Assembly (NCBI GenBank): GCA_016193545.1
Contig: JACPSA010000063.1
Span: forward strand, 694-26,263
Origin: Chloroflexota bacterium
GTDB taxonomy: Bacteria > Chloroflexota > Dehalococcoidia > Dehalococcoidales > UBA2162
Reading direction: 5' to 3'
Length of the DNA: 25,570 bases
The position numbers and the translations under genes were made by a program. The notes beneath the pieces are model-generated. The model was not told the origin of the DNA. It did not search any database and saw nothing but the letters and a program-made list of their open reading frames with translations. Positions 1-6,258 of the stretch are shown in pieces (positions within the stretch are counted from its first letter, which is position 1; each line of letters starts with the position of its first letter).

Positions 1-262
1 TGGTCTGTGGGGATTTGGTGACCAGATTGGTCCGGTTAGCCCCAGGAGTTGCCGTGCCCACAAGAGGGCCGGCGCCAAAGATTAACGGGTTGTCCGGGGA
101 AAACGGTTCGGTCTCCGGAGGTACCCTGTCCCAGAATAGCTTGGTAATGAGGCCACGCCCGCCCAGATAGGCTTCATACATTGCCCTGTCGCCTGGGATT
201 TTTTTAATAGTTCCTTGCGACAGGTCAATCTCTAGTGGAGTGCCAGTCCATCCATACCACAT
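1..262 (-). CDS. Aldehyde:ferredoxin oxidoreductase family protein, second copy (N-terminal part only)
   Basis: The first 87 codons of a second AOR-family gene are read leftward; the rest lies outside the window. The start is the ATG at 260-262, preceded by a GGAGG-type ribosome site. The translation begins MWYGWTGTPLEIDLSQG and aligns without gaps to the complete AOR at 4150-6021, with roughly three quarters of residues identical, including the YLGGRGLIT, FWDRVPPETEPF and GANRT segments. By family knowledge this N-terminal domain binds the tungsten-bispyranopterin cofactor. A separate promoter lies just upstream, so it probably forms its own unit after the small-gene array. The iron-sulfur cysteines are outside the window, so an intact enzyme cannot be confirmed. 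The duplication includes the promoter region as well as the gene. Confidence 0.9.
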   Translation of the reverse strand, partial: MWYGWTGTPLEIDLSQGTIKKIPGDRAMYEAYLGGRGLITKLFWDRVPPETEPFSPDNPLIFGAGPLVGTATPGANRTNLVTKSPQT

Positions 263-333
263 ATCTTATTTACCTCCTGGCGGCTCGTGCCCGGATACGG
301 CACAGATAACAAAATATCTCAGTCTCCAATTAA

Positions 334-362
334 ATTATAGACTCTCCACAAAATCATGTCAA
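334..362 (-). promoter_or_regulatory. Sigma70-type promoter for the second AOR copy
   Basis: On the minus strand TTGACA (complement of 357-362) is followed after exactly 17 bp by TATAAT (complement of 334-339), a perfect consensus match. Transcription would start near 327, about 65 nt upstream of the ATG at 262. The same arrangement, with a similar surrounding sequence (gacAngATT after the -35), occurs upstream of the complete AOR, so the promoter was duplicated with the gene. Confidence 0.75.
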
Positions 363-409
363 ACAGCATTTAGCTGCCAATTTGCTTCAAATTTTCATTT
401 TTCAGGGTT

Positions 410-898
410 CTATTTGATGGGAGAAAGACGCCACGTCCGCTGGTATATGTTGGCTGGGAGTTTTGCCCGTTCCTCTGGGGGTAGCGGGATATCCTCTACC
501 TTCATATGGCATAGTTTCTGAAAAGCGGTGATGAATATCGAGTTCGAGGGTTGAGGAAATACCTTGAGTCCCTGGCTGCTTAAATAACGGGCCATGGGTA
601 TCATAATCATGTCAGTGCCATTATACCTGATTATGTTGTCGGCAAGCTTGAAGACCTCGACATTGGCATAACCGATTTTGGTCAGGTATTTACCTACCGC
701 CTTGGCCACGGTGAAAGGGTCACCCGGCGGGATTTTCATTTCTTTCTGAAGCCAGTCAAATACCATCTCACTTTTGCGCCACTTGCATTTGTCCAGTCTA
801 GCCAGCTCTTTCGGGTCTTTGCCAAACTCCTGGTATAAAGCCAGCCAGGCTAGGCCGACCTCCGCGTTAAAGAATTCAGCATCGATTTTTTTTGCCAT
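410..898 (-). CDS. Small AOR-associated paralog 1 (subfamily A), unknown function
   Basis: A 162-aa soluble protein with no signal peptide or membrane segment; I do not recognise the family. It is the last of six tandem paralogs lying between two AOR genes. It shares with copy 6 (3621-4124) the features of subfamily A: a KWRK segment near residue 40, IPPGDPFTVAKA near residue 56, and no NCVEMP motif in the middle. All six copies share a GYA segment, a PS.S/T..F..A..KLC.MK-like segment with one conserved cysteine, and a C-terminal WRLSPLK/WRLTPLK-type tail. A ribosome site (GGAGG, complement of 906-910) precedes the ATG. The spacer upstream keeps only the last few codons of an AOR tail. A role as a partner or accessory of the AOR is inferred from context only. 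Confidence 0.85.
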   Translation of the reverse strand: MAKKIDAEFFNAEVGLAWLALYQEFGKDPKELARLDKCKWRKSEMVFDWLQKEMKIPPGDPFTVAKAVGKYLTKIGYANVEVFKLADNIIRYNGTDMIMIPMARYLSSQGLKVFPQPSNSIFITAFQKLCHMKVEDIPLPPEERAKLPANIYQRTWRLSPIK

Positions 899-920
899 AG
901 TATCGCCTCCTTGCTAAGAT

Positions 921-941
921 TTATGTCACCGGAGCAAAAAT
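921..941 (-). pseudogene. AOR C-terminal relic R1 (shortest)
   Basis: Between small genes 2 and 1 the minus strand reads IFAPVT followed by TAA, matching the SLMPVT-stop end of the complete AOR, including the ccggtgac.taa string at the nucleotide level. It is only about seven codons long and would not be convincing alone. It is called because the other four spacers hold longer versions in the same position directly ahead of the next small gene. Confidence 0.55.
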
Positions 942-948
942 CTAGGTT

Positions 949-1494
949 CTATTTGAGTGGGGAAAGACGCCAGAATTCCCGACCCCACCTGTCTTCCTCC
1001 CATTCCTGTCTCCAATCCTGTTTGAATTCTTCAGGAGTGAGCGCCACGGCATTTTTCGGTATATCGTCTCCCCAGATGATTTCTGCCTTCATGTTGCACA
1101 GCTTCCGGATAGCAGCGTGGAACAGACTGGTGGATGGATTGGGTGTAACCTTAAGCCCCATTTCCTTCATTGCCCAGGGGATAAGAGGCATCTCGACGCA
1201 GTTTTTCCAGTCCCGGTACAATATAGTATCGGATATCTTGCCAATCTGGTACTCGGCATAGCCGCTCGCCGTCAGGTAATCGGCAATGTGCCGGCACACG
1301 GTGACGGGGTCGCTTGACGGAATTTCTCTTGTCTTTAATAGCTCGTTAAGATGCAGGTCTGCCTTACGGTTGACCACTCTCCGCATTGTTTCGACCGCCT
1401 TTGGTGAATCGCCTATCTCCATCTGCCAGGCTATCCAGGCACAAAGTATTTCGCGGCGCTGCCAGTCGGCGTCGATTTTGTCAGCTAAAGGCAT
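949..1494 (-). CDS. Small AOR-associated paralog 2 (subfamily B), unknown function
   Basis: A 181-aa soluble protein of unrecognised family, subfamily B of the six-copy array. Subfamily B features visible here are the N-terminal WQRREILCAWIAWQ, RKADLHL near residue 45, SSDPVTVCRHIADYLT, and IGK.SDTILYRDWKNCVEMP in the middle, then NPSTSLFHAAIRKLCNMKAE and the end WRLSPLK. Two cysteines, in NCVEMP and KLCNMK, are conserved within the subfamily. The spacing to neighbours is 50 nt downstream and 102 nt upstream, with a good GGAGG site at the complement of 1502-1506. A 49-nt stretch (1238-1286) is identical to copy 4, and a following 32-nt stretch (1289-1320) is identical to copy 3, which suggests gene conversion. 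Function is unknown; co-transcription with the AOR is inferred. Confidence 0.88.
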   Translation of the reverse strand: MPLADKIDADWQRREILCAWIAWQMEIGDSPKAVETMRRVVNRKADLHLNELLKTREIPSSDPVTVCRHIADYLTASGYAEYQIGKISDTILYRDWKNCVEMPLIPWAMKEMGLKVTPNPSTSLFHAAIRKLCNMKAEIIWGDDIPKNAVALTPEEFKQDWRQEWEEDRWGREFWRLSPLK

Positions 1495-1516
1495 TATATT
1501 ACCTCCTTAAAAAGTT

Positions 1517-1596
1517 TTAACTCATCGGAACGGAAACCGGCTTGGATAACTGACCTGGGTTCGGTTTCAGCCAGAGCTTCTACGACTTAGCCCAGT
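1517..1596 (-). pseudogene. AOR C-terminal relic R2
   Basis: The spacer between small genes 3 and 2 encodes, on the minus strand and with one frameshift, a decayed AOR tail. One frame gives VVEALAETEPR, corresponding to DIAQELARRG; the next frame gives QLSKPVSVPMS-stop, corresponding to GLSPKPSLMPVT-stop of the complete AOR. It lies immediately downstream of gene 3 and ends just before the ribosome site of gene 2. Confidence 0.7.
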
Positions 1597-2151
1597 CTAC
1601 TTGAGCGGGGAAAGAAGCCAGTACTCCCGGGTCCACTGGTCTTCATGCCACTTGACTCCTCCTTCACCCGTCCAGCTCAGCGTCCAGCCTGGAGGTGTCA
1701 ACGCCCGGACTTCTTTGGGCAGGTCGTCTCCCCGGATGGTTTCTGCCTTGAGATTACACAACTTCCGGAGGGCGGCGTGGAACATACTGGTGGAGGGATT
1801 GGGCGTAACCTTGAGGCCCTTCTGGTAAGCCCAGGGCAGGATAGGCATCTCCACGCAGTCATTCCAGTCCCGGTATATTATGGTATCGGAAGCTCTGCCA
1901 ATCTGGTACTTGGCATAACCGCTTTCGGTCAGGTAATCAGCAATATGCCGGCACACGGTGACGGGGTCGCTTGACGGGATTTTTCTTGTCAGCAGCAGGT
2001 GTTCAAGATGCAGGTCTGCCTTTCGGTCTACCAATTTGCGCATTGTGTCTAACGCCTTAGGACTATCGCCCAGTTCCAGGTTCAGGGATATCCAGGCGCA
2101 AATTATCTCCCGGCGCTGCCACTCAGTGTCTATTTTCTGTGCCAAAGCCAT
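1597..2151 (-). CDS. Small AOR-associated paralog 3 (subfamily B), unknown function
   Basis: A 184-aa soluble protein, third of the six paralogs and subfamily B: WQRREIICAWISLN at the start, RKADLHLEHLL, SSDPVTVCRHIADYLT, then YRDWNDCVEMP, NPSTSMFHAALRKLCNLK and the C-terminal YWLLSPLK. Both subfamily cysteines are kept. Near the C-terminus an extra GGVKWHEDQW stretch makes it slightly longer than copy 2. It has a GGAGG site just ahead of the ATG and follows an AOR relic (R3). I do not recognise the family, and no catalytic motif is evident; a small-molecule or protein partner of the AOR is only a guess from position. Confidence 0.88.
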   Translation of the reverse strand: MALAQKIDTEWQRREIICAWISLNLELGDSPKALDTMRKLVDRKADLHLEHLLLTRKIPSSDPVTVCRHIADYLTESGYAKYQIGRASDTIIYRDWNDCVEMPILPWAYQKGLKVTPNPSTSMFHAALRKLCNLKAETIRGDDLPKEVRALTPPGWTLSWTGEGGVKWHEDQWTREYWLLSPLK

Positions 2152-2176
2152 AGTATTACCTCCTTACCGGTGTTTC

Positions 2177-2266
2177 TGTCACTGGAACCAAAACTGGCTT
2201 GGATGATAGTCCTCGCTGTTCTAAGTCACAGGCGACATAACCCAAGCCAGTCTCTTCCCGAATTTT
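2177..2266 (-). pseudogene. AOR C-terminal relic R3 (best preserved)
   Basis: This is the clearest relic. On the minus strand, in one open frame, the spacer between small genes 4 and 3 reads REETGLGYVACDLEQRGL followed by SSKPVLVPVT. The complete AOR ends LEEIGLGDIAQELARRGL and SPKPSLMPVT. By eye 17 of 28 aligned residues match with no gap. The frame continues for a few codons past the original stop. It starts right after the stop of gene 4 and ends just before the ribosome site of gene 3, the same place the real AOR tail occupies ahead of gene 6. Confidence 0.85.
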
Positions 2267-2278
2267 TACGGTTAAGCC

Positions 2279-2824
2279 CTATTTTTTCAGGGGTGAAAGA
2301 ATCCAGTATTCGCGTCCCCACTCGTCCTCGTGCCACTCTCCAGGCTTCGTCCAGCCCTTCGGTATTTGTGCCAGTGCCTCTTTGGGCACATCAGCCCCCC
2401 GGACAATCTTAGCATCTATCTTGCAGAATCTCCTGAGGGCAGCGTGGAACAGACTGGTGGAGGGATTGGGTGTAACCTTGAGCCCCATTTCTCGTAATGC
2501 CCAGGGAATCATAGGCATTTCCACGCAGTTCTTCCAGTCCCGGTACATTATTTTGTCAGAGATTTTGCCAATCTGGTACTCGGCATAGCCGCTCGCCGTC
2601 AGGTAATCGGCAACGACCCGGCATACGGTAATCGGGTCACTATTTGCCGAAATGGGCCAATCTTTTATCATCTGGTCAAGATGCAGGTCTGCCTTGCGGT
2701 CGACGACTCTCCGCATTGTCTCGATTCCCTTTTCCGAACTGCCCACGTCCGTCTGCCAGGCTATCCAGGCGCAAAGGATTTCCCGGCGCTGCCACTCCAT
2801 ACTTATTTGTTTAGCTAAAGGCAT
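2279..2824 (-). CDS. Small AOR-associated paralog 4 (subfamily B), unknown function
   Basis: A 181-aa soluble protein, fourth paralog, subfamily B. It shows WQRREILCAWIAWQ, RKADLHLDQM, SDPITVCRVVADYLT, YRDWKNCVEMPMIPWA and NPSTSLFHAALRRFC, ending YWILSPLKK. The cysteine of the KLC segment is kept, here within RRFCKID. A 49-nt run (2565-2613) is identical to copy 2 although the flanking sequence has diverged. The gene follows relic R4 and has a GGAGG site ahead of the ATG. The family is not recognised. Confidence 0.88.
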   Translation of the reverse strand: MPLAKQISMEWQRREILCAWIAWQTDVGSSEKGIETMRRVVDRKADLHLDQMIKDWPISANSDPITVCRVVADYLTASGYAEYQIGKISDKIMYRDWKNCVEMPMIPWALREMGLKVTPNPSTSLFHAALRRFCKIDAKIVRGADVPKEALAQIPKGWTKPGEWHEDEWGREYWILSPLKK

Positions 2825-2849
2825 AGGGTCACCTCCTCAAAAAATTTTT

Positions 2850-2930
2850 GGTCGCCACAACAGAAATAGGCTCGGGTAAAATCTCCCTTTGGCGCCACTC
2901 TCGGGTGACATACCCGTGCCTAATCTCTAC
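2850..2930 (-). pseudogene. AOR C-terminal relic R4
   Basis: The spacer between small genes 5 and 4 translates in one frame as VEIRHGYVTREWRQR then EILPEPISVVAT. Aligned without gaps to the complete AOR tail (EIGLGDIAQELARR, GLSPKPSLMPVT) about 8 of 26 residues are identical, and GYV is shared with relic R3. It is more decayed than R3, but placement and length are the same. Confidence 0.65.
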
Positions 2931-2938
2931 CTGAACGG

Positions 2939-3493
2939 CTACTTTTTAGCCCTGGTCTTCTTGAGCGGGGTAAGGCGGTAATACACCCGCTGCCATTTAT
3001 CTTCCTGCCACGGCTGTCCTACCCAGCCCTTTGGGGTCAGTGCCTTGACAGATGCCGGCAGTTCCGAGAATGGGATGTTTTCCGCCTTCAGGTTGCAGAA
3101 CCTACGCAGGGCGGCCTGTAACATGCTACTCGAGGGATTCGGTGTAACTTTGAGTCCCATTTTTTCTCGCGCCCAGGGAATAAGAGGCATCTCCACACAG
3201 TTCTTCCAGTCCCGGTAGATTATGTCGTCAGCGACCCTGCCAATCTGGAACTCGGCGTAGTTATTTTCCGTCAGGTAATCGGCTACATGTCGGCACACGG
3301 TGACGGGGTCAGTTGACGAAAGGGGCTTCGATTGCAACATGTGGTCAAGATGCAGGTCCGCCTTGCGGGCGACGACCCTTTCCATTGTTTCGTTTCCTTT
3401 TGCAGAATCGCCCACTTCCTTCTGCCAGGCAATCCAGGCGAAAAGGATTTCCCGTCGCTGCCACTCCATACCTATTTGTTTAGCTACTGGCAT
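2939..3493 (-). CDS. Small AOR-associated paralog 5 (subfamily B), unknown function
   Basis: A 184-aa soluble protein, fifth paralog, subfamily B. It reads WQRREILFAWIAWQ at the start, RKADLHLDHM, STDPVTVCRHVADYLT, then YRDWKNCVEMPLIPWA, NPSSSMLQAALRRFCNLKAE and a basic end LTPLKKTRAKK. The basic C-terminal extension resembles that of copy 6 (LTPLKKTK). The ribosome site is AGGAGG, and the upstream spacer holds relic R5. Unrecognised family; likely part of one transcript starting ahead of the AOR at 6021. Confidence 0.88.
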   Translation of the reverse strand: MPVAKQIGMEWQRREILFAWIAWQKEVGDSAKGNETMERVVARKADLHLDHMLQSKPLSSTDPVTVCRHVADYLTENNYAEFQIGRVADDIIYRDWKNCVEMPLIPWAREKMGLKVTPNPSSSMLQAALRRFCNLKAENIPFSELPASVKALTPKGWVGQPWQEDKWQRVYYRLTPLKKTRAKK

Positions 3494-3526
3494 AGTGTCC
3501 CCTCCTTAAAAATAAAAATTATTCAG

Positions 3527-3600
3527 TCACTCAAGCAGAAACCAACTCGGGCAAAATCCTCCCGGTGCCAACTCGCGGGTAATATCACCTGAGACCGATC
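3527..3600 (-). pseudogene. AOR C-terminal relic R5 (one frameshift)
   Basis: Between small genes 6 and 5 the minus strand reads GIGL, then after a one-base insertion GDITRELAPGG followed by FCPSW. The complete AOR has EIGLGDIAQELARRGLSP. The nucleotide match is also visible, for example gatat(t/c) followed by (a/g)ccc..gagtt. It is a non-coding remnant because of the frameshift and diverged end. Confidence 0.8.
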
Positions 3601-3620
3601 CCTGCCAGAACTGCTACGCT

Positions 3621-4124
3621 TTATTTGGTTTTCTTGAGCGGCGTAAGACGCCACATCTCGCGTCCCATGCCCGCCGGGGTGCTTGCCTTCAGTTCTTCCG
3701 GCACCGGAATGTCTTCTGCCTTCATATTGCACAGTTTTTTAAAGGCGGCGAAGAATACAGTGGTCGATGGTTCGGGAGCTAACACCTTGAAACCCCGGCT
3801 CCGTATGCTACGAAGTATGGGTAGCATAATCAGGTCGCCCATATCATACATTATCTGGGTATCGGAGACCTTGTGGATTTGGATTTTGGCATATCCAGTT
3901 TTGGTAAACCAATCCCCGATTGCTTTGGCCACGGTGAATGGATCACCGGGCGGTATATTCAGCTTTTTCTGCAGCTCGTCGAATACCAGCTCCCCCTTGC
4001 GCCATTTGGCTTTCTCCAGTCGGGCCCAGTCCTGCGGAGAGCTAAACTCCTCACACAGGGCTGTCCAACCGATGTAAACCTCCCAGGCCATTAACTCTGA
4101 AGAAACCTTCTCAGACAGAGCCAT
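3621..4124 (-). CDS. Small AOR-associated paralog 6 (subfamily A), unknown function
   Basis: A 167-aa soluble protein and the first small gene after the complete AOR, only 25 nt downstream of its stop codon. That spacing shows the native arrangement AOR then small gene. It belongs to subfamily A with copy 1: KWRKGELVFDELQKK, IPPGDPFTVAKAIG, then TGYAKIQIHKVSD, LIMLPILRSIRSRG, PSTTVFFAAFKKLCNMK and the end MWRLTPLKKTK. The conserved cysteine is in KLCNMK; the second cysteine of subfamily B is absent. Tight coupling to the AOR suggests a function with that enzyme, for example as an accessory or substrate-related protein, but nothing in the sequence identifies it. Confidence 0.9.
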   Translation of the reverse strand: MALSEKVSSELMAWEVYIGWTALCEEFSSPQDWARLEKAKWRKGELVFDELQKKLNIPPGDPFTVAKAIGDWFTKTGYAKIQIHKVSDTQIMYDMGDLIMLPILRSIRSRGFKVLAPEPSTTVFFAAFKKLCNMKAEDIPVPEELKASTPAGMGREMWRLTPLKKTK

Positions 4125-4149
4125 AGTCCCCCCTCCTTTCTTTATGTAT

Positions 4150-6021
4150 TTAGGTCACCGGCATAAGGGATGGTTTGGGTGAAAGCCCCCGTCGCGCTAA
4201 CTCCTGGGCGATATCGCCCAATCCGATTTCCTCCAGGGATTCTCTGGTTGGAATACCTTCCGCAGTATAGCCCATTAACTCGTTGCCATATGCTACCCTC
4301 TTGCTGAGCTCGTCACGGCTAATTGGCGGAATTGGCCCCACACCATTAAAGAACTTGCCTGGAAGGTCATCAGCTCTCATTCTCTCTCCCAGTATGGTGT
4401 TATAAGCTCGGATGAGCGCTCGCGCCCTGCGGAAACCCTTCTCCATGTCCTCGTGACTCATCTCCACTCCGGTAGCGTATGAAATCAGCTCCGGCATGTC
4501 CCACTTCCGTATCGGAGTGAAAGGCTTAAAGCCTGTCCAGAAAATACAGAGCCCGAGGCAATCTGACACACAATAGCCGGCGTTAGGTAGGTCCAAGTAT
4601 TCTTTCCACTCGGGCGGATATGTTCGGTGGACTGCCTCGGCAATGTCTTTTCCAACCTCTTCGGCTTCGCCGAACCCACCACCGCCAAACCTAGTGTTAT
4701 CCATACGGTCGCACAGGATATAGGCGCTCGCCATGTTGACCTGATGCATATTCATGCCGCGGGTCTCCAGCTTTCTGACATGGTTGGCATATTGTTCCGC
4801 CCCCCGGCCAATCTGTTGAGCTGCCTGGTAGACACCGTTGGCTAGGACATCACCGATTCCTTCCCGGCGTCCTATCTTCTCCAGCAAGGCGAAGATTATT
4901 TCCGGTTTGCCCCACTCCAGATGCATGCCATCGGTGTCCTCTTTGGTCAGGATACCTTTCTGATACAGGTCGATGGCAAAGGCACAAATGTTCCCTGGTG
5001 AAAGGGCGTCAAGACCGTATCGCTGTATCAAATAATTGCACTGAAGGTTAAAGTCGTAATTCTGGAAGTCAGCCATATTGATGAAATAGAAAGGCGAGCG
5101 GCACTTGAGATAGACAGGCTCGCCATCAGCAAATGGCACGGAGCGGAAGCACTTCTGAGAACAATTGTAACAGCCTATCTTCACCGCCCCCCGCCGGGAC
5201 AGAAAGTCCATGTGAGCACGCCCTGCTTCCGGCCATTTTTTCAACAGGTCAGTATTGCGGTAATAGGTACCCTGCTGGCGACGCCCGTGGCTGGCATCAT
5301 GCTGCTCGTCATCGATATATTTAACGACATCATAGGAACGGTCAAGGATTTCTTGACATAGTTCATAGAATGGCTCCGGCCTGGCGATATTGATATCTTT
5401 GGTGCCGTAGACGGCGATGGCTTTGAGGTTTTTGTCGCCCATAATAGCACCAACGCCGGTGCGGCTGAAACTGAAGCCGTAGCTGTGTTCAATACTAGCG
5501 AAAAGTACCTTGTTTTCCCCGGCCGGACCGATACACATGACCTGGATGCACTCGTTCTTTAGTTCGGCGCGAATCATGCGCTGGGTTTCAGCAACGCTTT
5601 TTCCCCAGAGATGCCTGGCATCTCGAATCTCTACCTTGTCGTTATTTACGTATATGTAGACTGGAGAGGGGGATTTCCCCGAGACGCTCAGTGTGTCGTA
5701 GCCCGCGAATTTTAATTCAGGCCCCCAGAAGCCTCCCATATTGGAGTAAGTGAGGTAGCCAGTTAGAGGAGACTTAGTGACCATAGTGGTCCGGTTGGCG
5801 CCGGGGACAGCCGTGCCGACGAGGGTGCCGGCGCCGAATATTAACAGATTCTCTGCGGAAAATGGCTCTGTTTCCGGGGGTACCCTGTCCCAGAATAGCC
5901 TGGTAATTAGGCCACGCCCGCCCAGGTAGTTATGGTACATCGCCTGGTTGCCCTGGTTTTTCTTAATATTCGCCCGTGACAGGTCAATCTCTAGCTCAGT
6001 ACCAGTCCATCCGTACCACAT
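4150..6021 (-). CDS. Aldehyde:ferredoxin oxidoreductase family, tungsten-bispyranopterin enzyme
   Basis: A complete 623-aa AOR-family enzyme. Known members oxidise aldehydes to acids with ferredoxin, or belong to related tungsten enzymes (for example the BamB-type subunit of benzoyl-CoA reductase), so the substrate cannot be assigned. The N-terminal cofactor domain covers residues 1-205 and includes YLGGRGLIT and the family motif GAIMGDKNLKAIAV (191-204). The cubane cysteines are visible: C284, C287 and C291 in GCYNCSQKC, with the fourth probably C488 or C492 in CVSDCLGLC. Length is normal for the family. The ATG at 6021 follows a GGAGG site and two tandem promoters. Six small paralogs follow, the first 25 nt after the stop. 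Fragments of its 3' end recur in the spacers of that array. Confidence 0.93.
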   Translation of the reverse strand: MWYGWTGTELEIDLSRANIKKNQGNQAMYHNYLGGRGLITRLFWDRVPPETEPFSAENLLIFGAGTLVGTAVPGANRTTMVTKSPLTGYLTYSNMGGFWGPELKFAGYDTLSVSGKSPSPVYIYVNNDKVEIRDARHLWGKSVAETQRMIRAELKNECIQVMCIGPAGENKVLFASIEHSYGFSFSRTGVGAIMGDKNLKAIAVYGTKDINIARPEPFYELCQEILDRSYDVVKYIDDEQHDASHGRRQQGTYYRNTDLLKKWPEAGRAHMDFLSRRGAVKIGCYNCSQKCFRSVPFADGEPVYLKCRSPFYFINMADFQNYDFNLQCNYLIQRYGLDALSPGNICAFAIDLYQKGILTKEDTDGMHLEWGKPEIIFALLEKIGRREGIGDVLANGVYQAAQQIGRGAEQYANHVRKLETRGMNMHQVNMASAYILCDRMDNTRFGGGGFGEAEEVGKDIAEAVHRTYPPEWKEYLDLPNAGYCVSDCLGLCIFWTGFKPFTPIRKWDMPELISYATGVEMSHEDMEKGFRRARALIRAYNTILGERMRADDLPGKFFNGVGPIPPISRDELSKRVAYGNELMGYTAEGIPTRESLEEIGLGDIAQELARRGLSPKPSLMPVT

Positions 6022-6086
6022 GTCTTACCTCCAGGCAGTCTGCGCCTTAATAATACACTCGGCACAGCGACATTAACCCCGAATAC

Positions 6087-6115
6087 ATTATGGCGTCTTC
6101 CCAGAATCCTGTCAA
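6087..6115 (-). promoter_or_regulatory. Proximal promoter P2 of the AOR operon
   Basis: Minus strand TTGACA (complement of 6110-6115), 17-bp spacer, CATAAT (complement of 6087-6092). The 16-bp element at 6104-6119 is an exact copy of that at 6138-6153, so the two promoters arose as a tandem duplication with a 34-bp step. Predicted start near 6080, about 59 nt before the AOR ATG. Confidence 0.6.
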
Positions 6116-6120
6116 ACGGA

Positions 6121-6149
6121 ATTATAGTCTTCTACCCGAATCCTGTCAA
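6121..6149 (-). promoter_or_regulatory. Distal promoter P1 of the AOR operon
   Basis: Minus strand TTGACA (complement of 6144-6149), 17-bp spacer, TATAAT (complement of 6121-6126): a perfect consensus. Predicted start near 6114. It shares its layout with the promoter at 334-362 ahead of the second AOR. No operator palindrome is obvious beyond the repeated element itself. Confidence 0.75.
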
Positions 6150-6209
6150 ACGGCCAGGGCCATAGCTGGCTGCCGGATTCAGTTACTCTTAAGTTTGTCT
6201 GAAACCATT

Positions 6210-6242
6210 AAAAAGGGCGGGAAGATTTGAGCCTTCCCGCCC
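6210..6242 (-). terminator. Intrinsic terminator after substrate-binding protein 1
   Basis: A perfect 10-bp GC-rich stem (6215-6224 with 6233-6242) with an 8-nt loop, followed on the minus strand by five T (complement of 6210-6214). It lies 17 nt after the stop codon at 6259 and separates this unit from the AOR operon. Confidence 0.92.
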
Positions 6243-6258
6243 TCCACTTTTAGAATCT

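Noticed and set aside
3523..3732. A 69-codon minus-strand reading frame overlapping the end of small gene 6
   Set aside because: It is a shifted frame across gene 6 and the AOR relic; the relic's AOR-like residues are in another frame and there is no ribosome site.
410..4124. Regularly spaced repeats suggesting a CRISPR or satellite array
   Set aside because: The periodicity comes from ~500-nt paralogous coding genes with their spacers, not short repeats.
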